A DNA stretch of 64,000 nucleotides, taken from NCBI GenBank assembly GCA_949361645.1, contig OX442423.1:5183505-5247504 (forward strand). The letters are read 5' to 3'. Each line of letters begins with the position of its first letter. Within the stretch, counting starts at the first letter, position 1. Origin of the DNA: Spongilla lacustris (lineage: Eukaryota > Porifera > Demospongiae > Spongillida > Spongillidae). Position numbers and translations under genes: made by a program. This document shows positions 23,726 to 35,703 of the stretch, piece by piece. The notes under the pieces are model-generated. The model was not told the DNA's origin, did not search any database, and saw only the letters and a list, made by a program, of their open reading frames with translations.

Positions 23726-23985
23726 CTGTTTGATGGTTGGCTCCGCCACAATGGTTCCCTCCTCTTGCTCTCTTGCCTTCGCTCTCTCGATTCTAGCCCT
23801 TTTCGCTGCTTCGATCACCAGTCTATAATCGCTTCGGACCTTGTTGCTAGTACTCCGAGCAAGCGCCAGGCCAGGCTCTACACCATCACAAGCACATCTG
23901 CACCTTTTGCACGCGCTTCCACATAATGGACATGATCCAACTTTGCATTTGCAAACGATGCGGCTCTTCAGAATCCATTAAACCC
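23726..23985 (-). pseudogene. Cys-rich coding fragment
   Basis: Minus-strand frame with a dense Cys cluster (CKCKVGSCPLCGSACKRCRC) followed by a basic helix (AAKRARIERAKAREQEE) and a donor-like ACAG/gtata at 23726. No in-frame ATG is present, as TAA precedes the Cys cluster. It probably is the N-terminal zinc-binding exon of the decayed transposon gene at 22332-23261. A similar acidic/Cys-rich arrangement opens the relic starting at 42002. Confidence 0.4.
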
Positions 23986-23989
23986 GCTA

Positions 23990-24659
23990 TTGCCGGTTAG
24001 TTAACTGTAGTAGTTGGTTTCAGCTAAATTGTTTGGCGAATGGGGAATTGTTTGAGGGATAACCTCTGGCACAAGTAAGTACGTGATCTAACTTGGTTTT
24101 AATATTCGTATTAACATTCGAAATCCACTTTGTACATGCCTTTTTGAGTACCGAACCACATTATTAAAGGTATGTATATATCTCTTTATAGGATACATTC
24201 CTAGTATAATCCAATAGGTTCTTGTACTAGAATTTCATATAACTGCATTACTAGTGGACCTTTATTTTATAAATCGCCGCGAAATCGTGACCCAGATTAC
24301 TCACGGATGCGGTGTTAAATGTAAGGACTGGCCTTATCTCAAAAGAAACTCACTTAACCGATTATTCTACACATATCTACATAGCTAATTGACTTCCATG
24401 TAGCTAGATTTTTAAAGCTAATTAAGTATTACGTGCATGCACTGATACAAGCACAGCATGGTATCAAGTGTAGCATCCTTGCTCCACTCGCAAGGGTGTG
24501 ACCTACGATGATCAAATAGGGCCTCATGTACGGTCTGCAATTCAGCACAGGTTTTGACTTGCGCATGCACGCTGGGCATAACTGCTCTCATCTTGCCACA
24601 CAGACCATATATCCATATACCGAGCACCTGCTAAGCCTGCAGAGCCAACTACCACACTG
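23990..24659. other. no gene recognised
   Basis: Non-coding sequence before the second DIRS fragment; nothing supported. Confidence 0.35.
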
Positions 24660-25905
24660 AGATGAAGCCAACCAGCACACCACCAATTTTCAGGGTGGCT
24701 CCAGCCTGCTCCGCCTGGAGGCATAGAGTTCAGCACTCGCTACTCATCCTGACCCGCGTTTCCGCAACTACCTTGTCGAAGGCATCTCCTCTGATTTTCA
24801 CGTTGGCTTCCCTCAGTCGCAGCCGCTACTCTCGGCCTCTGCAAATATGCCCTCAACAGTCGCCCACCCCAAGGTAGTGTCCGCCTTCATCACTAGCGAA
24901 TGCAGCCTCGATAGTATCATTGGCCCTCTCCCCGAAAGCGTGGCATGGCTGGTATAATGCAACCCACTGGGCGTGGTTTCTAAAGGCCACACTTCCAGAA
25001 AATGGAGGCTCATCACGGACCTCTACTTCCCATCAGGACGAGGCATCAATGACGGGATTGACCCTACTCTCTGCTCGCTCTCATACGTGTCAGTGGACAC
25101 CATGTCACAGCTATCTCCTTTTGGTCTGAAGTCAGCTGCAAAATCTTCGCTATGCTACTTTACCACCTATCTGGCCAATGACATGCTGTCCGCCCAGACA
25201 ATTGAAACATTTCTGTCAGCAGTGCACAACACACAGATTTCACTGAGCTTCCCGGATTTGGGTGCCCAGGCAGCCATGCCTAGGTTGGAAAGGATACAAG
25301 CAGGCATTCGGCGCGTGTTGGCGACCAGATAAGGTCTCACCTTCCGATCATGCCCAAGGTACTGGAGGGTCTAAAGAAGTACTGAGCTTAAAGCACAGAC
25401 GATGATAGGCAGCTTTATTGGGCCACAGCCACTTCGTTAGTTTGGGTTTTTTTTTAATTAGTCGAGCTACTCACACCTTCAGAATCTCGGGCACAGCTGA
25501 ACTGGGGTGACATCATCTTCAACCAAGCCTTTCAGCCCACCATGATTAAGGTGTACCTCAGCTTTCTAAATGCAACCAGTTCAGAAAAGGCACCAATATA
25601 TACATTGGCCTGTCTGGTTGCAGCAACCCTCGCATTCACAGCCGTAAGGGGTACCTCAGCCAGCCCATTCTTCTGCACGAAGGGTGGCTGACCACTCCAA
25701 AAGTCCCATTTCATAGCAGAGGTCAGACAGGCCCTAGCCGCACTCTCGCTAAGTTCCTGCGATTACGCGGGTCACAGTTTTAGGATCGGCACAGCGACAG
25801 CCGCTGCAGCAGCTGGAATCCAGGACTCAACAATCCAAATGCTTGGGCATTGGAGTAGCGAGGCCTTCCTTACACATGTCAGACATATGTCAGAACATAT
25901 GTGCT
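24660..25905 (+). mobile_element. internally deleted DIRS-type retrotransposon
   Basis: 24740-25120 reads as the N-terminal part of a DIRS reverse transcriptase (EGISSDFHVGFPQ, NMPSTVAHPKVVSAFI, KGHTSRKWRLITDLYFPSG, INDGIDPTLCSLSYVSVD). The frame continues without a break into a tyrosine-recombinase N-terminus (FTTYLANDMLSAQTIETFLSAV ... PRLERIQAGIRRVLATR, stop at 25330-25332). The reverse-transcriptase catalytic region and RNase H are missing, so an in-frame internal deletion fused the two. Decayed recombinase sequence follows to the catalytic box (GHSFRIGTATAAAAAGI, GHWSSEAFLTHV). H-x-x-R is intact, but the Tyr expected in the last box is His (LTHV). Confidence 0.8.
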
Positions 25906-25950
25906 GACATATGTCTGAATCTAACATGTTAGATTCCTAACATATGTAAG
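25885..25950. repeat. clustered ACATATGT palindromes
   Basis: CAGACATATGTCAGAACATA, TGACATATGTCTGA and TCTAACATGTTAGA lie within 65 bp, directly after the recombinase end. This is a nested set of small inverted repeats. Confidence 0.6.
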
Positions 25951-26129
25951 AACCCCACGTCAGGACCTCGCTACCGTGTCGGCCGCCATAGCCCGCATCG
26001 CCTGACCAGTATGAAGCTCAATTGACTCACATATAGGCTAATCCATGTTGTATACCCATACACCTTAATTCCATTTATTGCACCTACCTTATACAATTTG
26101 TGGTGCGTATGGGGGTCGCCTTTGCCGAT

Positions 26130-26700
26130 TATTGATCGGACCGGATTGAGCCTTGCAAACCTGGAAGCAGGGTACTTGCAGATCTGCCGATACACACCCT
26201 GCTGTGGGGCAGGACTAAATGCCCTGCAGTGGGGCATGTTGTGCTAACCCCAGCATCCCCCAAAATATAGATAGCACTTGCTCAGTTCGAAGGGGTATGC
26301 CGTCCTACCTGCAATTGCGCAACAGCATCCCCAATCCAGTGCGGTATTGTCAAATGAAGGTTAAAGTAGTTAACCGTAGTTAACCAAGAAACTTACCCGC
26401 GTATGCGCATAACAATATTGCGGTCAACACACACGTCTAGCTCCAAATGCTAATAAGGATCCACAACTGCCACTGTCCACCCCATTCCACCATCAACATT
26501 TCCGGGATCGGACCTTGTGAACCTAGAGCAGGGTACTCGCAGATCTGCCCATACACACCCTACTGTGGGGCAGGGTGTGTCGCGCTAACACCGGCACCCC
26601 CCAAAATATAGATAGCACTTGCTCGGTTCGAAGTGGTACACCGCCCTACCCGCAATTGCGCAGCAGCATCCCCAATCCAGTGCTGTATTGTTAATTGCCT
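26130..26700 (+). repeat. direct repeat pair downstream of DIRS recombinase
   Basis: Roughly 200 bp occur twice in the same orientation, at 26150-26350 and 26505-26700. Shared landmarks: GCAGATCTGCC, ATACACACCCT, CCCCCAAAATATAGATAGCA, GCAATTGCGCA, GCATCCCCAATCCAGTG. Adjacent direct repeats after the recombinase resemble the split direct repeats of Ngaro-like DIRS relatives (B1-A2-B2 arrangement). The left partner has not been found. Confidence 0.6.
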
Positions 26701-28046
26701 TTCAAAAGCATAGCAAGGCCCACATTACATAAATGAATAGTCACATAAGTATACACAAAGAACACATGATTCATTGATGTATTTTATTAATGAATTTACA
26801 GTGTCATTCACCCACAAGTTCACACTGGCATGCGCACTACTTGCGAGCGACTGAGTGACTTGCAGGCGACTTGCAGTCAACTTGCTATCACTCACACGAG
26901 TGGAATGTATATTTGGAGAAAAAAATCAAATGTCAGTTATAAAAAATAGTCGCTTCTCAATCTAAAAGTTGTTAATAAATTGCTCACAAGAAACTACTTA
27001 TAGTTATACGTGTAACAGTACTATAGCATACCATTGCCATATATATATAGTCACGTTCTGCCTTACTGTGACGATCTTAGCAATAATAAGATACATGTAT
27101 GTTACATGGTTAATAATACAAACATGGTTTTAGCAGTAGTACAGTATGCGTCAGATTAAAGTTGGCGCTACGCATTACGGTGTAAAAGTACTACGCTCTG
27201 ATCGCAAAAAATTACGATCCAAACGCAATTACCTCGTAAAATGATACGTTCCGTTACGATCAGAAAATATTCCGTTATGGCCGTAATACGATTACGATGC
27301 TACTCCCACGCATTGTTTGGACATATGTCGGGTACATGATGAACATATCGAGACATGTTCCGACAGGCGGTGAAATCTCTCGCGCTAAATGTCCAATCAT
27401 ATTGTTGCGCCCCTGTAGTTGAATGAACTAAAGCGGTTCGTAATCCCGCGCTAGGTTATCTAACTTATACAGAAACGCCCCTTGTGTGTTTAAAATGAAA
27501 AAGGCTAGTTTTTTTTTTTTGGTTTAAGCTTGTAGAGCTCTTTCATCTTGTCTTTTGTCCATTCTGCAATCGCGTCTTCTTTTGGCAACAGTGGCGAGGT
27601 TTTGTACAGGCAGCAATGTTATTACTTCAGGTAAACCACAAGCGTACCACAGGGCACATGCGTATGATCATTACCCACAGTCCGTTGCAAAGGAGCATTA
27701 AATCTACAGATGTTGGTACCGTTCCTCTTTATCACTCGAAGTATGCGAGGGAATTATGTACATTGAAAAGTATTAATTGTATTCATTTTCAAGAAAGGTC
27801 CCTGCTTTAGATTGCGTTTGCTTGTATATAAAAATGTAGAAAGCTTATCTTATGCCCCAATCTTATAGCTAAACCAGCCAAAACAAAGTTGCGAATTTTA
27901 ACAGAAAGATACTATGTATATACATGTAATTCTACTTTTAAATTCATTTAGGGACAATCATCAGCATAGAAAAATGTGCTACATGTATCTTTCAAAGTTC
28001 CAAATCATGCGGTGAATGAGTTCAATGAGCTCTTCCAGCTCTTATA

Positions 28047-28690
28047 AGAGCCCTGTTTGTGCCCATGGGATGAACTCTCCGGCTAAGGGGCCCATAGGTG
28101 TGGTCAATGGGTGAGAAGTCATGGGGTTAATGAACTCTCCGGCTAAGAGGGCCTATGGGTGTGGTAAATGGATGAGAAGTTATGGGGTTAATGAACTCTC
28201 CGGCTAAGAGGGTCCATGGGTGTGGTCAATGGGTGAGAAGTTATGGGGTTAATGAACTCTCCGCGGCTAAGAGGGCCCATGGGTGTGGTCAATGGATGAG
28301 AAGTCATGGGGTTAATGAACTCTCCGGCTAAGAGGGCCCATGGATGTGGTCAATGGGTGAGAAGTTATGGGATTAATGAACTCTCCGGCTAAGAGGGCCT
28401 ATGGGTGTGGTCAATGGGTGAGTAGTTATGGGGTTAATGAACTCTCCAGCTAAGAGGGCCTATGGGTGTGGTCAATGGGTGAGAAGTTATGGGGTTAATG
28501 AACTCTCCGGCTAAGAGGGCCTATGGGTGTGGTCAATGGATGAGAAGTCATGGGGTTAATGAACTCTCTGGCTATGAGGGCCTATGGGTGTGGTCAATGA
28601 GTGAGATGTTGTGGGGTTAATGAACACTCCAGCTATGAGGGCCCATGGGTGTGGTCAATGGGTGAGAAGTAATCAACTCTCTGGCTAATA
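28047..28690 (+). repeat. 60 bp minisatellite, forward array
   Basis: About ten copies of a roughly 60 bp unit: AATGAACTCTCCGGCTAAGA, then GGGCCTATGGGTGTGGTCAA, then TGGGTGAGAAGTTATGGGGT. Copies are highly similar. It lies inside the inner inverted-repeat element. Confidence 0.9.
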
Positions 28691-28886
28691 AGGCCTATTC
28701 AATATCATTTTTATCTGTAAGCATGACTTCTGAAATAACATACATGTGAGGTATCAGGGGGGGAGGTGCCTGTTTACTCTCCGATAACCGCATCAGTGGT
28801 TTTAATAAGCACTAACGTACCACAGCTAACGTACCACTGTAAACGAGGGGATAGCCAAGCTAGCATCTTACACTGCGTTCACACTA

Positions 28887-28922
28887 CCGCGATAGAACGG
28901 TTCCAGAACCGTTCTATCGCGG
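28887..28922. repeat. 36 bp near-perfect palindrome
   Basis: CCGCGATAGAACGGTT, four central bases, then its complement: 16 bp arms. Confidence 0.8.
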
Positions 28923-29504
28923 AAGTATCATATACAGGTGTGTCGCCTCGGGCACCCATTAGGCCATTACTCTAGCTAATAGGAGGTCGGAGGGGCGTGC
29001 CTGTTTACTCTGACGAGCTACTCCTCGAATCAACACTTACAGCTGCCTGCCCATTTGCAGTTCCTGGACATGTGTTTTGGACATGTGTTTAGATGTAAGC
29101 CTTTTAGCAACAGTAACGGAACGTAACAACCTTCTAATTACGTTGCCATCGGAGCGTAATTTTTTTACGGTCATAACGGAACTAATTCCAATAGTAACGC
29201 AATTACGGCGCAACGTAATAATCTGAACCGTAATGCGTAGCGCCAACTTTATTCTGACGCATACTGTATATTAAGGAAGACTTCTGGTGTGTTGGGGACA
29301 ATCTATCAATAGGGAGAAGGGGGAGCGATTAAACCTTCATGTTGTAGGAGTTTAGAGGCTGCACTGAAACATTCTAAGCTGGAGTGGCCATAAATGTGGA
29401 GGGGTTCAAAATGTATGCCCTTCATATATGGGCTTGAACACAACTCATATACATGTAGACATCGTGTTAAACAAGAACATACTAGCTGCAAACATCTAAC
29501 CTGC

Positions 29505-29805
29505 TACACGCCTCACATCCTCACTCAGATCACACCCATTGACCCTCACAGATAGACCAACATTAACCCTAACTCACTGGCCCATCCATTGGCCCTCTTA
29601 GCGGCAGAGTCATTAACCCCACAGCTTCACTCACTGGCCACACCCATTGGCCCTCATAGTAGCAGTCATTAATCCTACAACTTCTAAATCACTGACCACA
29701 TCCATGGGCCCTCTTAGCAGCAGTCATTAACCCCACAACTTCTTCCTCACTGGCCACACCCCATAGCCCACTCTTAGCGGCAGTCAATTTCACACTCACT
29801 GGCCT
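29505..29805 (-). repeat. 60 bp minisatellite, inverted array
   Basis: Four to five copies of the same unit as 28047-28690 but in the opposite orientation (CACTGGCCACACCCATTGGC, CCTCTTAGCGGCAGTCATTA). It lies outside the inner element but inside the outer one. Copies are more diverged than the forward array. Confidence 0.8.
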
Positions 29806-30542
29806 CGGAATAAATTCATTTTTAACTTACACAATGACTTTGCACATCGTCTGATCCATGCTGTCAACTGTCATCATGCAGCACGGCACTCTATAAACCT
29901 TTTAAATCCACACCAATGTACAATGGCAACAGCATGCAGGTGTTTCTGCGTGTATGACCCATGTCCATACGGCTTATCGAACGACATGCGTAATATGAAA
30001 TACAGATGCCCCAATACCCGACCTTCCACCAAAACGCAAAGGTTGGGCTACACCCAACTAGGTATAGACTGTTTCACTTTCGACAATGCCATAAATCGTT
30101 TTGTCGAGTGACCCTCACAATGTACGCGCACTAGTGAGCGCGCTAATGCACTTGAACATGACTCACGAGCGACTTGCACTTGACTCGCACTCAAGCACTC
30201 ACACGTGTGTGTGTGTGAACTTGTGGGTGGACAGCACTGTAGTAATGCTTGGAACAACATTCTGGTCACATAAATACAAGAACAAATGTCATTATGGTGT
30301 CCTATGGTCTCTTATAAAAGGAGTCTCAGGATAGGGTCAATACACAGATGGCCAGAAATATAGCTTTTAATTATTATTTTTGTATAGTCGTTTATGGTTA
30401 ATCTAGGTATGTACATGTACATCATATGCACTGCATGCACAGATACATAAACATATACAAGTTTACTTTTGCTACCACTAGGTGGCCTCCCCCCCCCCCT
30501 CCTAGGTTGCACTGTATATTAGTTGAGGTTTGTACAAACTGC

Positions 30543-30701
30543 CACTAGTTGAGATCCAGAGATCAGCTGCCAAAGATTGAGAGTAAGCTGATAACATGGA
30601 CGTGTTGTAAACTTGAAGTTGATTTGTGCATACATGTACTATAGGTTTACAACATGCCCATGTTAACAGCTTACTCAAATCTACATGTAGCTCAACTAGT
30701 G
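30543..30701. mobile_element. fold-back MITE (~160 bp)
   Basis: Arms start CACTAGTTGAG and include GAGTAAGCTG-TAACATGG-GTTGTAAAC with the inverse at 30640-30701; the loop is about 35 bp. Only one copy is seen here. Confidence 0.65.
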
Positions 30702-30704
30702 CGT

Positions 30705-31735
30705 GGTGCAACGTTCAAGAAATTCACAGTGCAACTGTCTTAGTGTGAGGCCTAAGGGGCCACAGCACACCACTTTTGCCACATACAACACTGCATAATG
30801 CTATTAGACAACTGCATAGTAACTGTTTTTTCATACATACACTTTTACACTCTTCAAAAAGTACCAAAATGTAGTGCCTATTATTAGACATGAATTAACC
30901 CTCCAACAGCGGCTCATTAATTATTCATAACGTGACATAGTGCAAAAGGAATTTTAGCATAGTAATTGTTTTTATTTGCTATTCGCGTTTTCATTAGAAC
31001 TCTCTGCTCTGTATTGCCTATTTCGTTAACACACGCTGGTAAGTGCCCCAGCTTCACTGATTGTGCCTTTTTAACGCTAACTGTGTGTTCCATATGCAGT
31101 GTGAACGTTGTTTTTGCGTCGTATCGTACACTTACATAGGAGAAGCCTCTGTTACTCTGAGAATTAGCTTTCTAAAAACCTACATGCACATTTAAGTGTT
31201 GTTAGACCAGTTTTAACATACCTCTCCTCTTTTTGTCGCTTTGAACACCGGTTCCACGTAAATCAAATGTTTTTTCGGCCTTTTTTGTCGAACTCACATT
31301 TTGGAAAATTAGTCGGACGAGTGCTAAATGTCGCAAGTTCGTGCGTACATAATAACCCAACCTTTTACGCAATGGTTAGGCAATTCCAAGCTTCGTACAT
31401 TGTTCCGCTCGTTTGCAGTATTGGCTAGAAGTGAAACGGTTAGACCCGTCCCGAAAAAAGGTACACTTTTTTTCTGGGCTTTTTAAAAGTTAAACAACTG
31501 TCCAAACGTTCTTACCTCAACAAAAGACATAGCTTTCATACAACTTAAGACTCTTTACTTGTACGGAAGCATTGGAACCAGCTGTACTGACGCGGTAGTA
31601 GGGCCCGCCCAATTAGCTAGGTAGCTTTAGTCTCGACCCCAGACCTAAATATTTAACATCAACAGCGGGTGAATTAATGGCTCACTGACGAACGCATCAG
31701 TACATGTACACATCCACTTAGTAAAAATGCCCTTA
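30705..31735. other. no gene recognised
   Basis: Non-coding; downstream (3') flank of the large minus-strand relic. Nothing supported. Confidence 0.4.
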
Positions 31736-33090
31736 CAGATCATTGTTGCTCAATTGTAGTAGTGTGCATGTGTTCTGAAACACGCATTAAGAGTTCTGGT
31801 TTATTCCCTGTCTTTGCAATTTTGTGGTGACTGAGATAGGCCTCCAATTCTTGCTTCTTCCACTGAGACAAGTCCTTCTCTAAATCCAGCTGCTCATAGG
31901 TTATCTTGGCATTCTTTTGCCTTGAGGTTGGTCCATCACAACCTTGCTTCCTTCCACGCTTACTACCAGCTCGTGGAGCCTCGGGTTTCCTGCCAATACT
32001 CTGGTACACTGATCTGATCTTTCCTGCAAGTGGAAGCTCACTAAGCCTAATAACCTTTTGCAGCTGCATCTCATCAAGCCTTGCAAAAACACCATCAACA
32101 GAGATCTTCACTTTACCCAGCTCAGTAGACTCTCCAGCTTTCCAGCACTGATGTATAATGCTGTTTACCTTGGAAGTCAACTCGGGATGCATGCACTTCC
32201 TGGTATGGGCCCAACCAGAAAAAAAATTGGACTCAAAGGTTGCATATGTTACCTCAGTGTTGAACATACTTGAAGCCCTATCAATAGCACCTACTACAGA
32301 GAAGTCCATCTTTGAAAGAAGCTGATCGGCATGCTTCATCGCATTACTGAGCACAAATGAGACATCACTACTCCACCACACAAATGTTTCACAAGTAGCT
32401 GGTGTGATTTGAAATGGTAGAGACACTCAGCACACTGTGGGTACACTGCCCGTATCTTCTTCAATGCCTCCTCATCTTCCCTCCGTTTCTGCAGACGCTG
32501 TATCTCTCGCTTGCTCATGCCCTTACTTCTCCTGGTGTATCGACGTCTATCTTTTCTTGCTTGCACATATGTGCCTTCACTGTCACTATTCAATAACACT
32601 CTAACACCAGTGAAGTTTATGCCATCTGTACCCATAGGGGTACTCAGTGAGCAGGCATGGCATGAAGGAATGGGAACAGTGACTGATGGCACATTCTGCC
32701 CATGACTGCGGAAAAACTGGACTTCCTGCTTACCATCAGTTGTAATGTACTGAGCAGCGTAGAACTCAGATATGCCAGGTACTGCATGTATCACAGCAGT
32801 ACGATATGCAGCACTAAAATCTGGCTTCACTAGTAACACAGTTGTGTTGCAAACTGAAGTGGTCATTAAATCTACAGCAAGCTGCTTTGGGGTGGAGACC
32901 TTCCTTCCTCCATCTCCCTGCACCAGATAGGCATCAACTTGTGTTTGTTGGTGTGAAAAGTGTGTGTCGCAGACATCTTTGCCACTCTGTGCCTCGTTGT
33001 GGTAGTAGGCCACCAGCTTCAGCCCTGCAGCAGAGCACACATGTGGGAGGAGCAGCTTGGTCTGCTTGCCAGCAAGATTTTTGGCATTGT

Positions 33091-33500
33091 CACTCTGCAT
33101 GATTATTTTGGCAATATGAGGAAACCGCTGTTTCAAAGCATGAAGGGCTGCTTCTAAACATGACAGAACAACATTGCCATCAGCTCTCTGCTCACCTTGG
33201 ACAATGCAGTCAATGAAGTGCAGGGCAGGTGTACCATCCTCTTCATCAGCCTCTTCTTGCAAATCCTCATCTTGTACAGCTGCTTGTGCATCTCAGTACA
33301 CTCTGCATGATTATTTTGGCAATATGAGGAAACCGCTGTTTCAAAGCATGAAGGGCTGCTTCTAAACATGACAGAACAACATTGCCATCAGCTCTCTGCT
33401 CACCTTGGACAATGCAGTCAATGAAGTGCAGGGCAGGTGTACCATCCTCTTCATCAGCCTCTTCTTGCAAATCCTCATCTTGTACAGCCGCTTGTGCATC
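33091..33500. repeat. 208 bp tandem duplication
   Basis: 33091-33292 and 33299-33500 are nearly identical (the one difference noticed is GCTGC versus GCCGC). The duplication repeats coding sequence of the relic and breaks its frame on the minus strand. Confidence 0.9.
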
Positions 33501-33519
33501 CGCATCGGCCCCATCTTCA

Positions 33520-33990
33520 TCCTGTTCACTTTCTGGCACATCCTCATCCTCTGGCACATCCTCATCCTGTTCTCCTTCTGGCACATCCTCATCCTGTTCA
33601 CCTTCTGGCACATCCTCATCCTGTTCACCTTCTGGCACATCCTCATCCTGTTCTCCTTCTGGCACATCCCCATCCTGTTCTCCTTCTGGCACATCCGCAT
33701 CCTGTTCACCTTCTGGCACATCCTCATCCTGTTCTCCTTCTGGCACGTCCTCATCCTCTGGCACATCCTCATCCTGTTCACCTTCTGGTATGTCCTCATC
33801 CTCTGGCACATCTTCATCCTGTTCTCCTTCTGGCACATCCTCATCCTCTGGCACATCCTCATCCTTTCTCCTTCTGGCACATCCTCATCCTTTTCTCCTT
33901 CTGGCACATCCTCATCCTGTTCTCCTTCTGGCACATCCTCATCCTGTTCTCCTTCTGGCACATCCTCATCCTCTTGCACATCATTAGCAT
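33520..33990 (-). repeat. coding minisatellite (27/18 bp units)
   Basis: About 17 units of TCTGGCACATCCTCATCCTG (+ TTCTCCT), reading on the minus strand as E-G-E-Q-D-E-D-V-P or E-D-E-D-V-P. One base is missing near 33865, which throws the rest of the array out of frame. The very different plus-strand frames (Ser/His/Pro-rich) are shadows. Confidence 0.9.
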
Positions 33991-35703
33991 CTTCTGTAGA
34001 CACACCACCATCATCCTTTGTCATCTCTGCCTGTAAACGTGCTATGTCTGCTGTGAAATCCATTTCCACATAGAGTTTGTTGGGAGACTCACTGAACCTG
34101 GCATCTTCACATTCTGGCTTGATGTACACACCCGCTCCCCACCATAGCATACCTTTTTTTCCATAGTACAAGTCACCTCCCTCCCACTTCTGCTTGAAGT
34201 CAAACACAACATATGCAGTGCTAGAGTCCATTTCCGCAATGGCCTGCTTCATCTTGTGGGACTGTTGGGCTGCTAGCATCACATGGGCCATGTACCTAAA
34301 AGTGCGACGCTCACACTGGTAGATGGACAACAGCACATCGGCTATCTCTGAAAGCCTTGTTGGATCCTGATCCAGCTTGGCTAAAGCCACATGCCTCAGC
34401 CTGTCATAGAACAGGAATGTTCCCCTGCAAGCACTGCACGCTAGGTAACCACCAAGCTTGGGATTCCTGTTTGGTCTTCTGTCAGGAGCCAGATCTAGTG
34501 CATATGCTGGTGAGTGTGTGGTTGCGCCATTAATCTCACTCTGGTCTATCACAGATCCACTCATTTCAGCACACAAGCTGAGCTGGTGTCGAACCTGACT
34601 GATAAATGCCTCCTGTGTGGCTGGCTCATCAAACAAATCTGGTTGAGAATTCAGCTCTTCCAGCTCTTGGTATGCAGTAAACTGTTGTGCTTCATGCTCT
34701 TGGGGCTGATGGCTGTGCACTCCAGTCTCTGCTGATGCCTTCACTCCCTTCCTCACATGTACTGCATATCCATAGCTAAGGAATGTGTACGCATCAGAGC
34801 GCAGACCAAGAAACTCATTGCGCAGGGTGTGGTCCACATCAGACAGGGGAGCAAGAACATCAATCACCTTGTCTACAATGGCAAAATTGTCAGTATGGAA
34901 ATCAACCTTTATGTAATCCACCCCTGCCCGTGCCTCCTGCTGTTTTCCACCACCCGTGATATTGTTGGCTATGGTGTAAAACATACTCTGTCCAATTGGT
35001 GGCTTCCTAGACATTGCAGCCTTCTGTTTCACTAGATACTCCCTGTACATGTTTGCAATGTCATGTTTTAAAACCAGGGATCTCATCGCAAACACATTTT
35101 CTAGCCCCTTCCACCTAAGATCTCTATTCGGTGAGCGTTTTTTGGCTTCCCAAGCAAGGCGGCTGATGTTATCATCTCCATAGATGAAGTCCACTGCAAG
35201 GTTGATTGTGGTGCTGTTCACACAGGAACGGGAGTGCCTGTACTCTTGAAGAGTCACACCCGTGAGATACAGCTTGTCTACCATAGCTTGAAAATGCAAA
35301 CGCCCTGCATAGTTGTTGCTTATGGTGAGCAGTGATGCAATATATGCCTGGGGCACATCAGCCAGAGGGACAAGAAGTGTTCTTGCATCAAGGGAGGTGT
35401 AAGGCTTCTTGCACTTCAGCACATCTGATGGTGATAGGCATGGTGTCGAGCATTTGCGTTGGGATACTCGAAGAAAGGATAGGCAAGAGAGGGACTTCAT
35501 TGACCTCTTCAGCAATAACGGCGGGTTCTTCCATGGGAGCTGCAACTGATTGAATGCTGAATGCGATCTTGATATCACTATTGCTTTTCAGATTCAGACC
35601 AGGCAAAAGCATTCGCGCCAAGGCCTTGATGCCTCTTCTGATCACATTTTCAATTCGTTGCACACTAGCAGCATCAAGTTCACTCGCATACTGTACATGA
35701 CGA

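Larger units (their letters stand above)
27142..29266. mobile_element. inner inverted-repeat element (2.1 kb), TA-flanked
   Basis: Terminal inverted repeats of about 40 bp start CAGTATGCGTCAGA and continue GTTGGCGCTACGCATTACGG. They differ at only one or two positions and are flanked by TA on both sides, as in Tc1/mariner-like insertions. Both subterminal regions are dense in CGTTAC/GTAACG and TACGAT motifs. No transposase is recognised. A short minus-strand coding-like patch (PKEDAIAEWTKDKMKELYKL) is at about 27525-27605. Confidence 0.7.
26799..30239. mobile_element. outer inverted-repeat element (3.4 kb), TA-flanked
   Basis: Left end CAGTGTCATTCACCCACAAG, right end complementary to CAGTGCTGTCCACCCACAAG, both flanked by TA. 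Subterminal GACTTGC/GAGCGACTTGC motifs occur on both sides (26830-26890, 30140-30200). No transposase ORF is visible inside. It contains the separate element at 27142-29266. Confidence 0.6.

Noticed and set aside
28047..29805. CRISPR-like repeat arrays
   Set aside because: Units are contiguous 60 bp tandem copies without unique spacers, in a eukaryotic transposon context.
33382..34073. Plus-strand frames of about 200 codons rich in Ser, His, Pro, Phe
   Set aside because: Antisense shadow of the EGEQDEDVP coding repeat; open in all three plus frames because of the repeat.
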